The notes beneath the pieces are model-generated. The model did no database searches. It was given only the letters and a program-made list of their open reading frames with translations, and was not told the DNA's origin. A stretch of 64,000 nt of DNA from Halobium salinum. Its GTDB lineage: Archaea > Halobacteriota > Halobacteria > Halobacteriales > Haloferacaceae. Shown here piece by piece: positions 44,627 through 53,313 of the stretch; position 1 is the first letter of the stretch, and the number at the start of each line of letters is the position of its first letter. Location: NCBI RefSeq assembly GCF_026586625.1, contig NZ_JAODIW010000010.1:520755-584754 (forward strand), in the 5' to 3' direction. Made by a program: the position numbers and the translations under genes.

Positions 44627-44646
44627 ATTTTAGGCTAGCCTAAAAT
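44627..44646. promoter_or_regulatory. Iron-box-like palindrome B1 (perfect)
   Basis: ATTTTAGGCTAGCCTAAAAT is a perfect 20-bp palindrome. It lies just upstream of the TATA box TTTTATAC (44656-44663) of the second siderophore-binding gene and is the best copy of the repeated box. Confidence 0.8.
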
Positions 44647-44664
44647 GCGGCGCATTTTTATACA

Positions 44665-44680
44665 TTTAGGTAGGCCTAAA
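44665..44680. promoter_or_regulatory. Iron-box-like palindrome B2
   Basis: TTTAGGTAGGCCTAAA, 36 bp from box B1, between the TATA box and ATG 44685. It would block initiation when occupied. Confidence 0.75.
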
Positions 44681-44684
44681 ACAC

Positions 44685-45926
44685 ATGACGGACGACAGCG
44701 GTCGGACGAGACGGCGGTTTCTGACGGCGAGCGGTGCCATCGTGGGCGCCGGACTCGCCGGTTGTACCGGCTCGACGACCGACTCCCCCGCGGCGGCGAA
44801 CGGGACGGCGGCGACCGGCACCACGTCGGCAACGACGGGAGACGAATCGACGGAGGGCACGACGACCGACGAAGGGTCGGCGGACGACGGCTCCTACTCG
44901 GTGTCGATGGCGCCGACGGGGACCGTCGAGTTCGACGCGGTCCCGGAGGAGTGGGTCACGTACAAGACCGGCTACGGTGACATGGGCATCGCGCTCGGGA
45001 TGGCGGACGGACTCGTCGGTCTCGACCGGCCCGAGGAGTCGCTCGCGCTGTTGGAGGAGCGCTTCTACAGCCAGCTTCCGGGGTTCGAACTCGACACGGA
45101 CGGCATCACGAGCATCCGGAGCGACGACGCCATCGACAAGGAGGTGTTCTACGAACTGGGCGCGGACCTCCACCTGATGGACCCGAACCTCCCGCTCGTC
45201 TACTTCGAGTGGGACGAGGCCGACGTCGAGGAGGTTTCGGAGACCGTCGCTCCGTTCTTCGGCAACTTCATCCGTCGACCGCGTGACGACGCGTGGGGCG
45301 AGGAGTACGCGTTCTACACGCTCTACGAGGCGTTCGAGAAGGTCTCGAAGGTGTTCCGACGAGGAGACCGCTACGAGGCGTTCGCCGAGGTGCACGACGG
45401 GATGCACACTCGCATCGCCGACGCGTTGTCCCCGGAAAGCGAGCGTCCCTCGGTGGGCCTCCTCAACGGCGGCTCCGACCCCTCGAAGGGGAAGTTCTAC
45501 GCGATGGACCCGACGGCGAAGGGGTACGAGATGAAGCAGTACCGCGACCTCGGTATCCGGAACGCCTTCGAGGGCGTCGAGACCGGCGAGTACGGGCTGG
45601 TCGACTGGGAGACGCTGCTCGAGGTCGACCCCGAAATCCTGATTTTCCACTGGGGCGTGACGTACCCGACCGACGAGTTCCGGTCGCAGTTCGTCGACCC
45701 GATGCGAAACGACGACATCGGCCAGCGGCTCACGGCGGTGCAGGAGGGGAACCTCTACCCCGGCGGCACCGCCGAGCAGGGGCCCATCATCAACCTCTTC
45801 CAGACGGAGATGCTGGCGCGCCAGCAGTACCCCGACGAGTTCGGCGAGTTCACCGGCTTCGGGACGCCCGAGGACCCGCTGTTCGACCGGAAGCGCGTCG
45901 CCGACATCGTCGCCGGGGACCTCTGA
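44685..45926 (+). CDS. Siderophore-binding lipoprotein, second copy
   Basis: 413 aa. Tat lipoprotein signal TRRRFLTASGAIVG...LAGC, then a linker rich in Thr/Ser/Asp and the same binding fold as the gene before it; for example FYTLYEAFEKVSKVFRRGDRYEAF differs in few positions from the first copy. TATA TTTTATAC is 25 bp from the ATG, so it is leaderless. Boxes B1 and B2 flank it. A tandem duplication: the two may bind different chelates or be dosage copies. Confidence 0.9.
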   Translation: MTDDSGRTRRRFLTASGAIVGAGLAGCTGSTTDSPAAANGTAATGTTSATTGDESTEGTTTDEGSADDGSYSVSMAPTGTVEFDAVPEEWVTYKTGYGDMGIALGMADGLVGLDRPEESLALLEERFYSQLPGFELDTDGITSIRSDDAIDKEVFYELGADLHLMDPNLPLVYFEWDEADVEEVSETVAPFFGNFIRRPRDDAWGEEYAFYTLYEAFEKVSKVFRRGDRYEAFAEVHDGMHTRIADALSPESERPSVGLLNGGSDPSKGKFYAMDPTAKGYEMKQYRDLGIRNAFEGVETGEYGLVDWETLLEVDPEILIFHWGVTYPTDEFRSQFVDPMRNDDIGQRLTAVQEGNLYPGGTAEQGPIINLFQTEMLARQQYPDEFGEFTGFGTPEDPLFDRKRVADIVAGDL

Positions 45927-45932
45927 ATAGCG

Positions 45933-46895
45933 ATGACGACGAAGCCGACGGAGACTGCCGCGAACCACCCCGAGTCGCCCGTCGACCGCGACGTCGTCGT
46001 GGTCGGCGGCGGCGCGGGCGGGCTCTCGGCGGCGGTGTTCACCGCACGCTACGGTCTCGACACGCTGGTGGTCGCTCGCGGCCGGTCGGCCATCCACCAG
46101 TGTGCACATCTCGAGAACTACCTGGGGTTCCCGGGCGGCGTCACCCCCGAGCGGTTCGTCGCGCTCGGCCGCACGCAGGTCGAAGGCGAGGGCGGAGAGG
46201 TGGTCGAGGACCGCGTCGTCCGCGTCGCTCCGGCGAGCGCGGCGGGGGACGGTGCGTCCGACCCGGTCGACGCGGCCGGCGGCGCCGAACCTGCTCGATT
46301 CCGTGTCGAGACCGAAGACGGCCTGACGCTGGGGGCGACGTACGTCGTCGCCGCCTCGGCGTACGACGGCGAGTTCCTCGACGCGTTCGCGGACGACCTC
46401 GACCGCGACGAGGAGACGGGGTTCCTCGCGACCGAAGCGGGTCGGACGCCGGTCGACGGCCTGTACGGCGTCGGCTGGTTGACCGACGAGACGGTCCACC
46501 AGGCGGTCGTCAACGCCGGTCACGGGGGACGGGTGGGAGTCGCACTCGCCCGTGACGACCTCCGCGAGCGGTACTGGGACGCCGTCGCCGACCGGTACGT
46601 CGACTGGGTCGTCGAGGAGGGTCGGTACGGCGGCGACGGCTGGGAGGAACACGTCGACGAGTGGTTCGAGTCGGAGATGCTCGACGGTGTCGACGTGGAC
46701 CCCGAGACCGCCCGACGTGCCCGGGACGACCTCGCCGCGGAGTTCCTCGACCGACAGCTCTCGTCCGACGAGAAGCGCCGGCGGGACCGACTCGGACAGC
46801 GACGCCTGCTCGAAGCGCTCGACGACGAGGTCGTCCGGAACTACGCGGCCGAACTCGACGGCGAGGACGGTACCGTTTCCGTGAACGAGGGCTGA
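45933..46895 (+). CDS. FAD-dependent oxidoreductase (TrxR-like), iron cluster
   Basis: 320 aa. FAD Rossmann VVVVGGGAGGLSAAVFTARYG (residues about 20-40), the ENYLGFPGG segment, and VDGLYGVGWLTDETVHQAVVNAGHG binding FAD. It resembles thioredoxin reductase but lacks the CxxC pair and the second GGGDSA motif, and has a C-terminal helical extension of about 100 aa. It starts 6 bp after the second binding protein, an operon. Reduction of ferric siderophores is a plausible but unproven job. Confidence 0.82.
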   Translation: MTTKPTETAANHPESPVDRDVVVVGGGAGGLSAAVFTARYGLDTLVVARGRSAIHQCAHLENYLGFPGGVTPERFVALGRTQVEGEGGEVVEDRVVRVAPASAAGDGASDPVDAAGGAEPARFRVETEDGLTLGATYVVAASAYDGEFLDAFADDLDRDEETGFLATEAGRTPVDGLYGVGWLTDETVHQAVVNAGHGGRVGVALARDDLRERYWDAVADRYVDWVVEEGRYGGDGWEEHVDEWFESEMLDGVDVDPETARRARDDLAAEFLDRQLSSDEKRRRDRLGQRRLLEALDDEVVRNYAAELDGEDGTVSVNEG

Positions 46896-47241
46896 CGGGC
46901 CTTCTCCGACGCCCGTTCGTACCGCTTCCGGTCGGCTCTGTCGCCGACTCCGAGAACCGAAGGGTCACGTCCTCTCACGGGACAACCCCTCTCACAGGAC
47001 GAACCGGTGGCAGAGTCGACGGGAGTGGGTTGTTTCTGTCCGGGCTGAAATCACGCGCCGAACGGCGGTGACCGAACGCGTGACCGGCCGCAGAGCGCGG
47101 CCGGAACCGCACCCGCGCTCGGCCCCGCCGGGCGTACCGGGACCGAAAACGGGGTCGGAGCGACGGCGAGCGGAGGCACCGGACTCCACGCCGTTCGACC
47201 GCCGCCGGCGAAGGCGGTCGCTATCACAGTGCTTTTCAACT
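46896..47241. other. Intergenic region, no gene seen
   Basis: Gene-free stretch before the permease promoter. It has a repeated CCTCTCAC-type segment near 46971-46995 (GTCCTCTCACGGGACAACC and CCTCTCACAGGACGAACC) but no convincing ORF or RNA. GCTTTTCAAC (47231-47240) is the likely TATA box of the permease unit. Confidence 0.5.
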
Positions 47242-47257
47242 CTTAGGTTGGCCTAAA
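47242..47257. promoter_or_regulatory. Iron-box-like palindrome C
   Basis: CTTAGGTTGGCCTAAA lies between the TATA-like GCTTTTCAAC and the ATG of the short upstream ORF at 47262. Unlike the A and B promoters there is only one box here. Confidence 0.7.
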
Positions 47258-47261
47258 ACGT

Positions 47262-47312
47262 ATGTACGAGAGGAGACGTCGGACCCCGCTTCGGCGACGG
47301 AGGGGACGCTGA
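47262..47312 (+). CDS. Arg-rich 16-aa upstream ORF
   Basis: MYERRRRTPLRRRRGR followed by TGA. Nine of 16 residues are Arg, and three codons are AGG/AGA, rare in high-GC haloarchaea. The ATG is about 26 bp from the TATA-like box, so it would be the leaderless first codon of the transcript. The TGA overlaps the permease ATG (TGATG), and a GGAGG (47299-47303) sits inside it, 8 bases before that ATG. It may act as a leader peptide for coupled translation. Confidence 0.45.
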   Translation: MYERRRRTPLRRRRGR

Positions 47313-48460
47313 TGGCGGGCGACGTCGGGACCACGCAGTCGCGCGAGAAGCGCCGACCGGCCTGGCTCGACGGCTCGCTCGGGCTCGTCGCGGTCGGGAG
47401 CCTCGCGGTCGTCGTCGCCGCCGGGCTCGTCCAGGTGAGCTTCGGGGCGTTCACCATGCCCGTCTCGCAGGCGTGGCTGGCCGTCGTCGACCCACAGGTG
47501 TGGACCAACCCGCAGTTCCTGCTGCGGCTGTTCCTCGGCGACGGACTCGGGACGACGGTCGCCGGCGCGCTCGGCCTGTCGACGGCCGAAGTGGACTTAG
47601 CGAAGGAGACGCTCGTCGTCTGGCGCATCCGGATGCCGCGCGTGCTCGTCGCCGTCCTCGTCGGCGTGAACCTCGCGATTTCGGGGGCCATCTTCCAGGC
47701 CGTCACCCGTAACGAACTGGCGAGCCCGTACATCCTCGGGGTCTCTTCGGGCGCCGGCCTCGCAGTCCTCCTCACGCTCGTCGTCTTCTCCGGGTTCGCG
47801 ACGCTCCTGCCCCTGACGGCCGCCCTCGGCGGCGCGCTCGCGTTCGTCCTCGTCTACGCCATCGCGTGGCAGAACGGCACCAGCCCGGTCCGACTGGTGC
47901 TCGCGGGGGTCATCGTCTCGATGGTGTTCCAGTCGCTCCAGACCGCCCTCTACCTGCTCGCCTCGGACCTCGCGGTGGTCCAGAGCGCCATCGCGTGGAC
48001 GACCGGCTCGCTCACCGGCGTCGACTGGGAGCAGGTGCGGCTCGTCCTCCCGGGGACGGTCGTCTCGTTCGTCCTCGCTCTCGCCGGGGCGCGACAGCTG
48101 AACGTGCTCCTGCTCGGCGAGGACACCGCACAGTCGCTGGGCATGTCCGTCGAGCGCGTCCGGTTCGCGCTCTCGGCCGTGGCCATCCTCGCGGCGAGTT
48201 CGGCCATCGCCGTCGCCGGCATCGTCGGTTTCGTGGGACTCATCGTCCCGCACGTCGCGCGCATCCTCGTGGGGAGCGACTACAAGCGGCTGATGTTGGC
48301 CTGTGCCTTCGCCGGCCCGGCCCTGATGGTCGCGGCCGACGTGGGCGCACGTCTCGCGCTCAACCCCACGCAGCTCCCGGTGGGCATCGTCACGGGACTC
48401 ATCGGCGGCCCGTACTTCCTCTATCTGATGCGCCGGCGGTCGAACCTGGGTGACCTCTGA
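47312..48460 (+). CDS. Iron-siderophore ABC permease (FecCD/BtuC family)
   Basis: 382 aa with about ten helices. The family signatures RIPRVLVA-like RMPRVLVAVLVGVNLAISG, GAIFQ, NELASPYILGVSSGAG and the GFVGLIVPHVARIL coupling helix are present. It forms the membrane pore for Fe-chelate uptake with the next gene's ATPase; the two coding regions overlap by one base (TGATG). ATG 47312 has a strong SD (GGAGG). The first 25 residues are hydrophilic. Confidence 0.93.
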   Translation: MAGDVGTTQSREKRRPAWLDGSLGLVAVGSLAVVVAAGLVQVSFGAFTMPVSQAWLAVVDPQVWTNPQFLLRLFLGDGLGTTVAGALGLSTAEVDLAKETLVVWRIRMPRVLVAVLVGVNLAISGAIFQAVTRNELASPYILGVSSGAGLAVLLTLVVFSGFATLLPLTAALGGALAFVLVYAIAWQNGTSPVRLVLAGVIVSMVFQSLQTALYLLASDLAVVQSAIAWTTGSLTGVDWEQVRLVLPGTVVSFVLALAGARQLNVLLLGEDTAQSLGMSVERVRFALSAVAILAASSAIAVAGIVGFVGLIVPHVARILVGSDYKRLMLACAFAGPALMVAADVGARLALNPTQLPVGIVTGLIGGPYFLYLMRRRSNLGDL

Positions 48461-49362
48461 TGTCGGACGCGACTCCCACCACGGACGGAGAAGAGACGGC
48501 GAGCACCGGGGACGCCGGGAGCAACGACACCGACCGCCCGGCCGACGGCGAGTCGGCCGCACCGGAACTCGTCGGCGAGGCTCTGGCGGTCGGCTACCCC
48601 GGCACCGAGGAGCCAGTCGTCGAGTGCGAGACGCTCGTCCTCCCCCGGGGGGAGGTGACGGCGCTCGTCGGCCCGAACGGATCCGGGAAGTCGACGCTGT
48701 TGAAGGCGCTCTCGAACCGGCTCGACCCCGAGACCGGGAGCGTCGTTCTCGACGGCACCGAGGTTCAGTCGTTCGGCTCGAAGGAGCTCGCCCGCAAACT
48801 CGGCCTGCTCTCCCAGGAGAACGAGTCGCCCGGGAGCCTCACCGTCGAGGAGCTGGTCCACCACGGCCGCTACCCCCATCGCGGCTTCTTCGACTCGGTG
48901 GACGAGACGGACCGCCGGGCGGTCGAACGCGCGCTCGAACTGGCCGGCGTCGAAGACCTCCGCGACCGGCCGATGGACGGGTTGAGCGGCGGCCAGAAAC
49001 AGCTCGCGTGGATCGCGATGGCGCTGGCACAGGACACCGACGTGCTCCTGCTGGACGAGCCGACGACGTACCTCGACCTCCACCACCAACTCCGGGTGAT
49101 GGAGGTGCTGCGGACGCTCGTCGACGTGCGCGAGGTGACCATCGGCGTCGTCCTCCACGACATCGGCCAGGCCGCCCGCTTCGCGGACAACCTCGTCGCG
49201 ATGAAGGACGGCGAGCCGTACGACTGGGGGCCACCCCGAAAGGTCGTCGACGAGGCGCTCCTCCGGGACGTGTTTCGGGTCGAGGCCGACGTGGACGTCG
49301 ACCACCCGACCGGCCCACACGTGTCGCCACACCGCGCGCTGGACGAAACCGAGGGACGGTAA
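48460..49362 (+). CDS. Iron-siderophore ABC ATP-binding protein (FecE/FhuC)
   Basis: 300 aa. After a 25-residue acidic leader the ATPase shows Walker A GPNGSGKST near 75, signature LSGGQKQLAWIAMAL, Walker B VLLLDEPTTYLDL and H-loop VLHDIGQA. The PTTYLD form is typical of FecE/FhuC importers. Its ATG overlaps the permease stop. It powers uptake with the FecCD permease. Confidence 0.94.
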   Translation: MSDATPTTDGEETASTGDAGSNDTDRPADGESAAPELVGEALAVGYPGTEEPVVECETLVLPRGEVTALVGPNGSGKSTLLKALSNRLDPETGSVVLDGTEVQSFGSKELARKLGLLSQENESPGSLTVEELVHHGRYPHRGFFDSVDETDRRAVERALELAGVEDLRDRPMDGLSGGQKQLAWIAMALAQDTDVLLLDEPTTYLDLHHQLRVMEVLRTLVDVREVTIGVVLHDIGQAARFADNLVAMKDGEPYDWGPPRKVVDEALLRDVFRVEADVDVDHPTGPHVSPHRALDETEGR

Positions 49363-49469
49363 ACCCCGACTCGGTCGGCGGCCGTCGCGCTCGGCTTTCC
49401 GACCTCCCCCACCTCCCTCTCCGGAGCCGTCGGCTACTTGACCTTCGCGTGGGTCGGAGTGGACAGTAC

Positions 49470-51437
49470 GTGAGTTCTTCCGACGAGTCGAGCGCGTTCG
49501 ACGCCTACCGCGAGCGGGTGGACCGACCCATCTACCGCCTGTTCGTCGAGTACGGCCTCCCGCGCAAGCGGTGGTTCGTCGCCGGGATGACCGCGAACGT
49601 GCTCGCCCGGGGAGCGAGCCTCCTCCCGCCGCTCGTGCTCGGTGTCGCCATCGACGCGGTGTTCTCCGGCGACAACCCCTACGACCTCCCGCTCGTCCCC
49701 GCCTCGTGGCTGCCGACGACCGACGCGGCCGAGTTCCGCCTCTCGGTCGCGCTCATCGTCGGCTCCTTCCTCGCGACGGCGCTGTTCACGTGGGTGTACG
49801 GCGTGACGGCGAACAACTTCGCCCACCGAGTGATGCACGCCGTCCGCACGGACTGTTTCGCGAAGATGCAGCGCCTCGACATGCCCTTCTTCGACGACAA
49901 GCAGACCGGGGAGGTGATGGCGATTCTGAACAACGACGCCACGAACCTGGAGCGGTTCCTCGACGACGCGCTCCACGACTCGGCGCGCCTGCTGGTGATG
50001 GTCGGCGGCATCGCCGCCATCCTGTTCTGGGAGAACGCCCAACTCGCGGCGCTGACGCTCGTGGCCGTCCCCCTCATGGCGGTGTTCACGCGCTGGTTCA
50101 TGCGGGCCGCCGAGCCGCGGTACGCCGCCCAGCGCGAGAGCGTCGGCGCGCTCAACACGCGCCTGGAGAACAGCCTCTCGGGAATCGGGCTGGTGAAGAC
50201 GAGCGGCACCGAGGAGTACGAGACCGACCGCGTCGCCGACGCCTCCTACGACTACTTCCAGAAGACCCTCGCCATGCTCCGGCTCTCGTACGTCTACCGG
50301 CCGGGGATGGAGTTGCTCGCCGGGCTCTCGTTCGCGGTCACGTTCGCCGTCGGCGGCTGGTGGCTGGTGAACGGCCCGCCGTGGTTCTTCACCACCCCGC
50401 TCTCCCCCGGCGCGTTCGTCACGTTCCTCTTTCTCTCCCAGCGTTTCGTCACGCCCCTCGCCGAGGTGAGCAACATCGTCGACCAGTACGAGAACGCGAA
50501 GGCCTCCAGCGAGCGCGTCTTCGGGCTGATGTCGATTCCGGTGACCATCGAGGACGGTCCCGACGCGGTCGACCTCGGGACCGTCGAGGGGCGCGTCGAG
50601 TACGACGACGTCGGGTTCGGCTACGGGGACCACGTCGCGCTCGCGGACAGTCCTGCCGGAGGGGGCGCCGACGACGAGGATGACGACCGGTACGAGCGCG
50701 TCCTCGACGGCGTCTCCTTCGTCGCCGAACCGGGTGAGACGGTCGCGCTGGTCGGGCCGACCGGGGCCGGCAAGTCGACGCTCCTCAAGCTCCTCCTGCG
50801 ACTGTACGACGTGGACGAGGGCGCCGTTCGGGTCGACGGCCACGACGTGCGCGACGTGACGCTGTCGAGTCTCCGCGAGTCGGTGGGGTACGTCAGTCAG
50901 GACACGTTCCTCTTCGACGGCACCGTCGCCGAGAACCTCCGGTACGGCGAGTTCGACGCCACGGAGGAGGCGGTCGTCGCCGCCGCCGAGGCCGCCGAGG
51001 CCCGCGAGTTCATCGAGGCGCTTCCGGACGGGTACGACACCCGCGTCGGCGAACGCGGGGTGAAGCTCTCCGGCGGTCAGCGCCAGCGCCTCTCCATCGC
51101 CCGCGCGATGCTGCAGGACCCCGAGGTTCTCGTCCTCGACGAGGCCACCTCCGACGTGGACACCGGGACCGAGCGGCGCATCCAGGAGAGCCTCGACCGG
51201 CTCACCGAGAACCGCACCACCCTCGTCATCGCTCACCGACTGTCGACCGTCCGCGAGGCGGACGAGATTCTCGTCGTCGAGGACGGCCGAATCGTCGAGC
51301 GTGGCACCCACGAGGCCCTGCTCGCCCGGGAGGGCCGATACGCCGACCTCTGGAACGTCCAGGCGGGGACGCTGGACGCGGCGCGGTCGCGGACCGACGG
51401 CGGGAGGCTCGACGACGGCGCCACCGACGACGTGTGA
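49470..51437 (+). CDS. ABC exporter: fused membrane and ATPase domains
   Basis: 655 aa from GTG 49470, 27 or so bp after TACTTGACC. A six-helix exporter membrane domain (residues about 25-345) precedes an ATPase with Walker A GPTGAGKST, signature LSGGQRQRLSIARAM and Walker B VLVLDEATSDVDT. An acidic insertion (GGGADDEDDDR) splits the first strands of the ATPase. Family members export lipids, drugs or siderophores. Its place behind the iron importer fits siderophore export or recycling, an inference. The substrate is unknown. Confidence 0.92.
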   Translation: MSSSDESSAFDAYRERVDRPIYRLFVEYGLPRKRWFVAGMTANVLARGASLLPPLVLGVAIDAVFSGDNPYDLPLVPASWLPTTDAAEFRLSVALIVGSFLATALFTWVYGVTANNFAHRVMHAVRTDCFAKMQRLDMPFFDDKQTGEVMAILNNDATNLERFLDDALHDSARLLVMVGGIAAILFWENAQLAALTLVAVPLMAVFTRWFMRAAEPRYAAQRESVGALNTRLENSLSGIGLVKTSGTEEYETDRVADASYDYFQKTLAMLRLSYVYRPGMELLAGLSFAVTFAVGGWWLVNGPPWFFTTPLSPGAFVTFLFLSQRFVTPLAEVSNIVDQYENAKASSERVFGLMSIPVTIEDGPDAVDLGTVEGRVEYDDVGFGYGDHVALADSPAGGGADDEDDDRYERVLDGVSFVAEPGETVALVGPTGAGKSTLLKLLLRLYDVDEGAVRVDGHDVRDVTLSSLRESVGYVSQDTFLFDGTVAENLRYGEFDATEEAVVAAAEAAEAREFIEALPDGYDTRVGERGVKLSGGQRQRLSIARAMLQDPEVLVLDEATSDVDTGTERRIQESLDRLTENRTTLVIAHRLSTVREADEILVVEDGRIVERGTHEALLAREGRYADLWNVQAGTLDAARSRTDGGRLDDGATDDV

Positions 51438-51575
51438 CCGACACGACCGAGGCTCCGCGAGGCTCCGCGCCGACGGTGGGTGTCGAGCGCCGCCGACGGA
51501 GAAACCGAGCGTCGCTCATAAGCGACCGGATATAGACGGCGGAACGACCTCCCACCACCCGTCCGAGAACCGCAC

Positions 51576-52241
51576 ATGAGCTCGTCGAGAGGCACGGCGC
51601 AGACCGGAGACGGGAGCGGCGGGGCCGACGCCGCCGCCGATTCGGGGAGCCGGGAGCCGACGGGGAGTCGTCGCCACGACACTCGGTGGGCGGGCCGGGA
51701 GCGGCCACGTCGGGAAGGAGCCGACGCCGAGCCGGTCGAGGAGTCGGAGGCCTTTCGACTGCTCGGGAACGACCGTCGGCGGGCTGTGCTCCGGCAGGTG
51801 GCCGACGACGGAGGGTCGACCCTCTCGGAGGTGGCGACCCACGTCGCGGCGACGGAGACGGCCGAGACGGCGGACGACGACGCGGCGGCTGGCGGGGTCG
51901 ACAAGAGCCTGTACAAGAGCGTCTACGTCTCGCTCCAGCAGACCCACCTGCCGAAACTCGACGACGCCGGCGTCGTCGACTACGACACCGAGACGAACGA
52001 GATTCGGCCCGGACCGCGGCTGGACGACGTGCGAGCGTACCTCCACCCGTCGCCGCGGCTCCCGTCCCGCCCGTCGGTACGGGCGGTCCTCGCGGCGAGC
52101 CTGCTCGGACTTCTCTCGGTCGTCGCGTCGGGGCTGGGGGTGCCCGCCATCTCGGCGGTGAGTGCCGGGGTCTGGAGCGTGTTGAGTCTCACCGTCGTCA
52201 CGCTCGGACTGGCGCTGACGGTCACCGGCGTGGTCGACTGA
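51576..52241 (+). CDS. HTH membrane protein (DUF7344-like)
   Basis: 221 aa. A low-complexity leader (1-50) precedes a winged-helix region (FRLLGNDRRRAVLRQVADDGG...LSEVATHVAA...YVSLQQTHLPKLDDAGVVDYD), then two C-terminal membrane helices. This is the haloarchaeal DUF7344 layout, a membrane-tethered DNA-binding protein. Its location suggests control of the nearby exporter or redox gene. Confidence 0.78.
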   Translation: MSSSRGTAQTGDGSGGADAAADSGSREPTGSRRHDTRWAGRERPRREGADAEPVEESEAFRLLGNDRRRAVLRQVADDGGSTLSEVATHVAATETAETADDDAAAGGVDKSLYKSVYVSLQQTHLPKLDDAGVVDYDTETNEIRPGPRLDDVRAYLHPSPRLPSRPSVRAVLAASLLGLLSVVASGLGVPAISAVSAGVWSVLSLTVVTLGLALTVTGVVD

Positions 52242-52355
52242 GCGCCGGCCGAGGAACGGACTCCCTCGACGGGGGAACGGACTCCCTCGACCGAGAAGCA
52301 CCGACTCGGGCGCGAGCGGACAGAGTGATGTACTTTGGTGCCCCCAGTGGCGACT

Positions 52356-53219
52356 ATGAGTGGCCGTTCGGAGTCCGACATCGAGTGGAACGGAGCATCG
52401 ACGACCGGTGTCCGAGAGGTCCTCGTCGTCGGCGGGGGCGTCGCCGGACTGACGGCCGCGCTGTTCACCGCCCGCGCGGGCCTGGACACGCTCGTCGTCA
52501 ACCACGGGGAGTCGATTCTGCGACGTAACGCCCACTTGGAGAACTTCCCCGGCTTCCCCGCCGGCGTCAACCCGCGGCTGTTCGCGGACATGCTCGAAGC
52601 GCAGACGACCCGCAACGGCGTCGACCATCGGACGGGCCGGGTCGCCGGACTGGAGCACTTCGAGTCCGCGGACGGGGAGGGAGACGGCGCGTCCGGCGAC
52701 GACGCGAGCGGGCCGGGGTTCGTCGCGACCGTCGGGAGCGCCGAGGGCGACGACACCCACGAGGTCGCCGCCGAGCGCGTCGTCGTCGCCTCGTGGTCGG
52801 ACGTCGACTACCTCGACGGCCTCGACGTCGACCTGCGCGAGGCGGGGAGCAAGACGTACGTCGACGAGGACGGCTTCGGCCGCACGTCGGTCGCGGGGCT
52901 GTACGTCGCCGGCCGGAGCGCCGAGCGGTACCACCAGGCAATCGTCTCGGCGGGCCACGGGGCGGAGGTGGGAATCACGCTCGTCCACGACTCCGAGACG
53001 CCGTTCTACCACGACTGGGTCACGCCGGAGGGGTACTTCACCGACCGGGGACGGGAGGTGCCCCCGGGCTGTGAGGAGGTGAGCGAGACGGAGCGCCGGG
53101 CCCGAGAGCGCGAGTCGATGGCGGCGATGCGGGAGTACTTCTCCGAACTGCACGCGGAACGACAGCGGACACACCCGAGTCTGGTCGAGGACGAGGTGGG
53201 GCGCGTAGAGGAGGAGTGA
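52356..53219 (+). CDS. FAD-dependent oxidoreductase, second copy
   Basis: 287 aa. VLVVGGGVAGLTAALFTARAG, HLENFPGFPAG and SVAGLYVAGRSAERYHQAIVSAGHG match the oxidoreductase at 45933-46895, so the two are paralogues about 6 kb apart. As there, CxxC and a second dinucleotide motif are missing. ATG 52356 lies about 22 bp after TGTACTTTGG. It could reduce ferric chelates or act on a thiol donor; neither is proven. Confidence 0.82.
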   Translation: MSGRSESDIEWNGASTTGVREVLVVGGGVAGLTAALFTARAGLDTLVVNHGESILRRNAHLENFPGFPAGVNPRLFADMLEAQTTRNGVDHRTGRVAGLEHFESADGEGDGASGDDASGPGFVATVGSAEGDDTHEVAAERVVVASWSDVDYLDGLDVDLREAGSKTYVDEDGFGRTSVAGLYVAGRSAERYHQAIVSAGHGAEVGITLVHDSETPFYHDWVTPEGYFTDRGREVPPGCEEVSETERRARERESMAAMREYFSELHAERQRTHPSLVEDEVGRVEEE

Positions 53220-53313
53220 GTTCGAACGGGGTGACAGAAGACTCGGTCGAGAAGCACACGACCGAACTCCGAAACCCGTTACCCTTTACTCCCCGAGAAT
53301 CGAACCCCTCCCA

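Noticed and set aside
44676-46652. 658-codon open frame on the minus strand
   Set aside because: Antisense to the second siderophore-binding protein and FAD gene; no motif, unlike the sense proteins.
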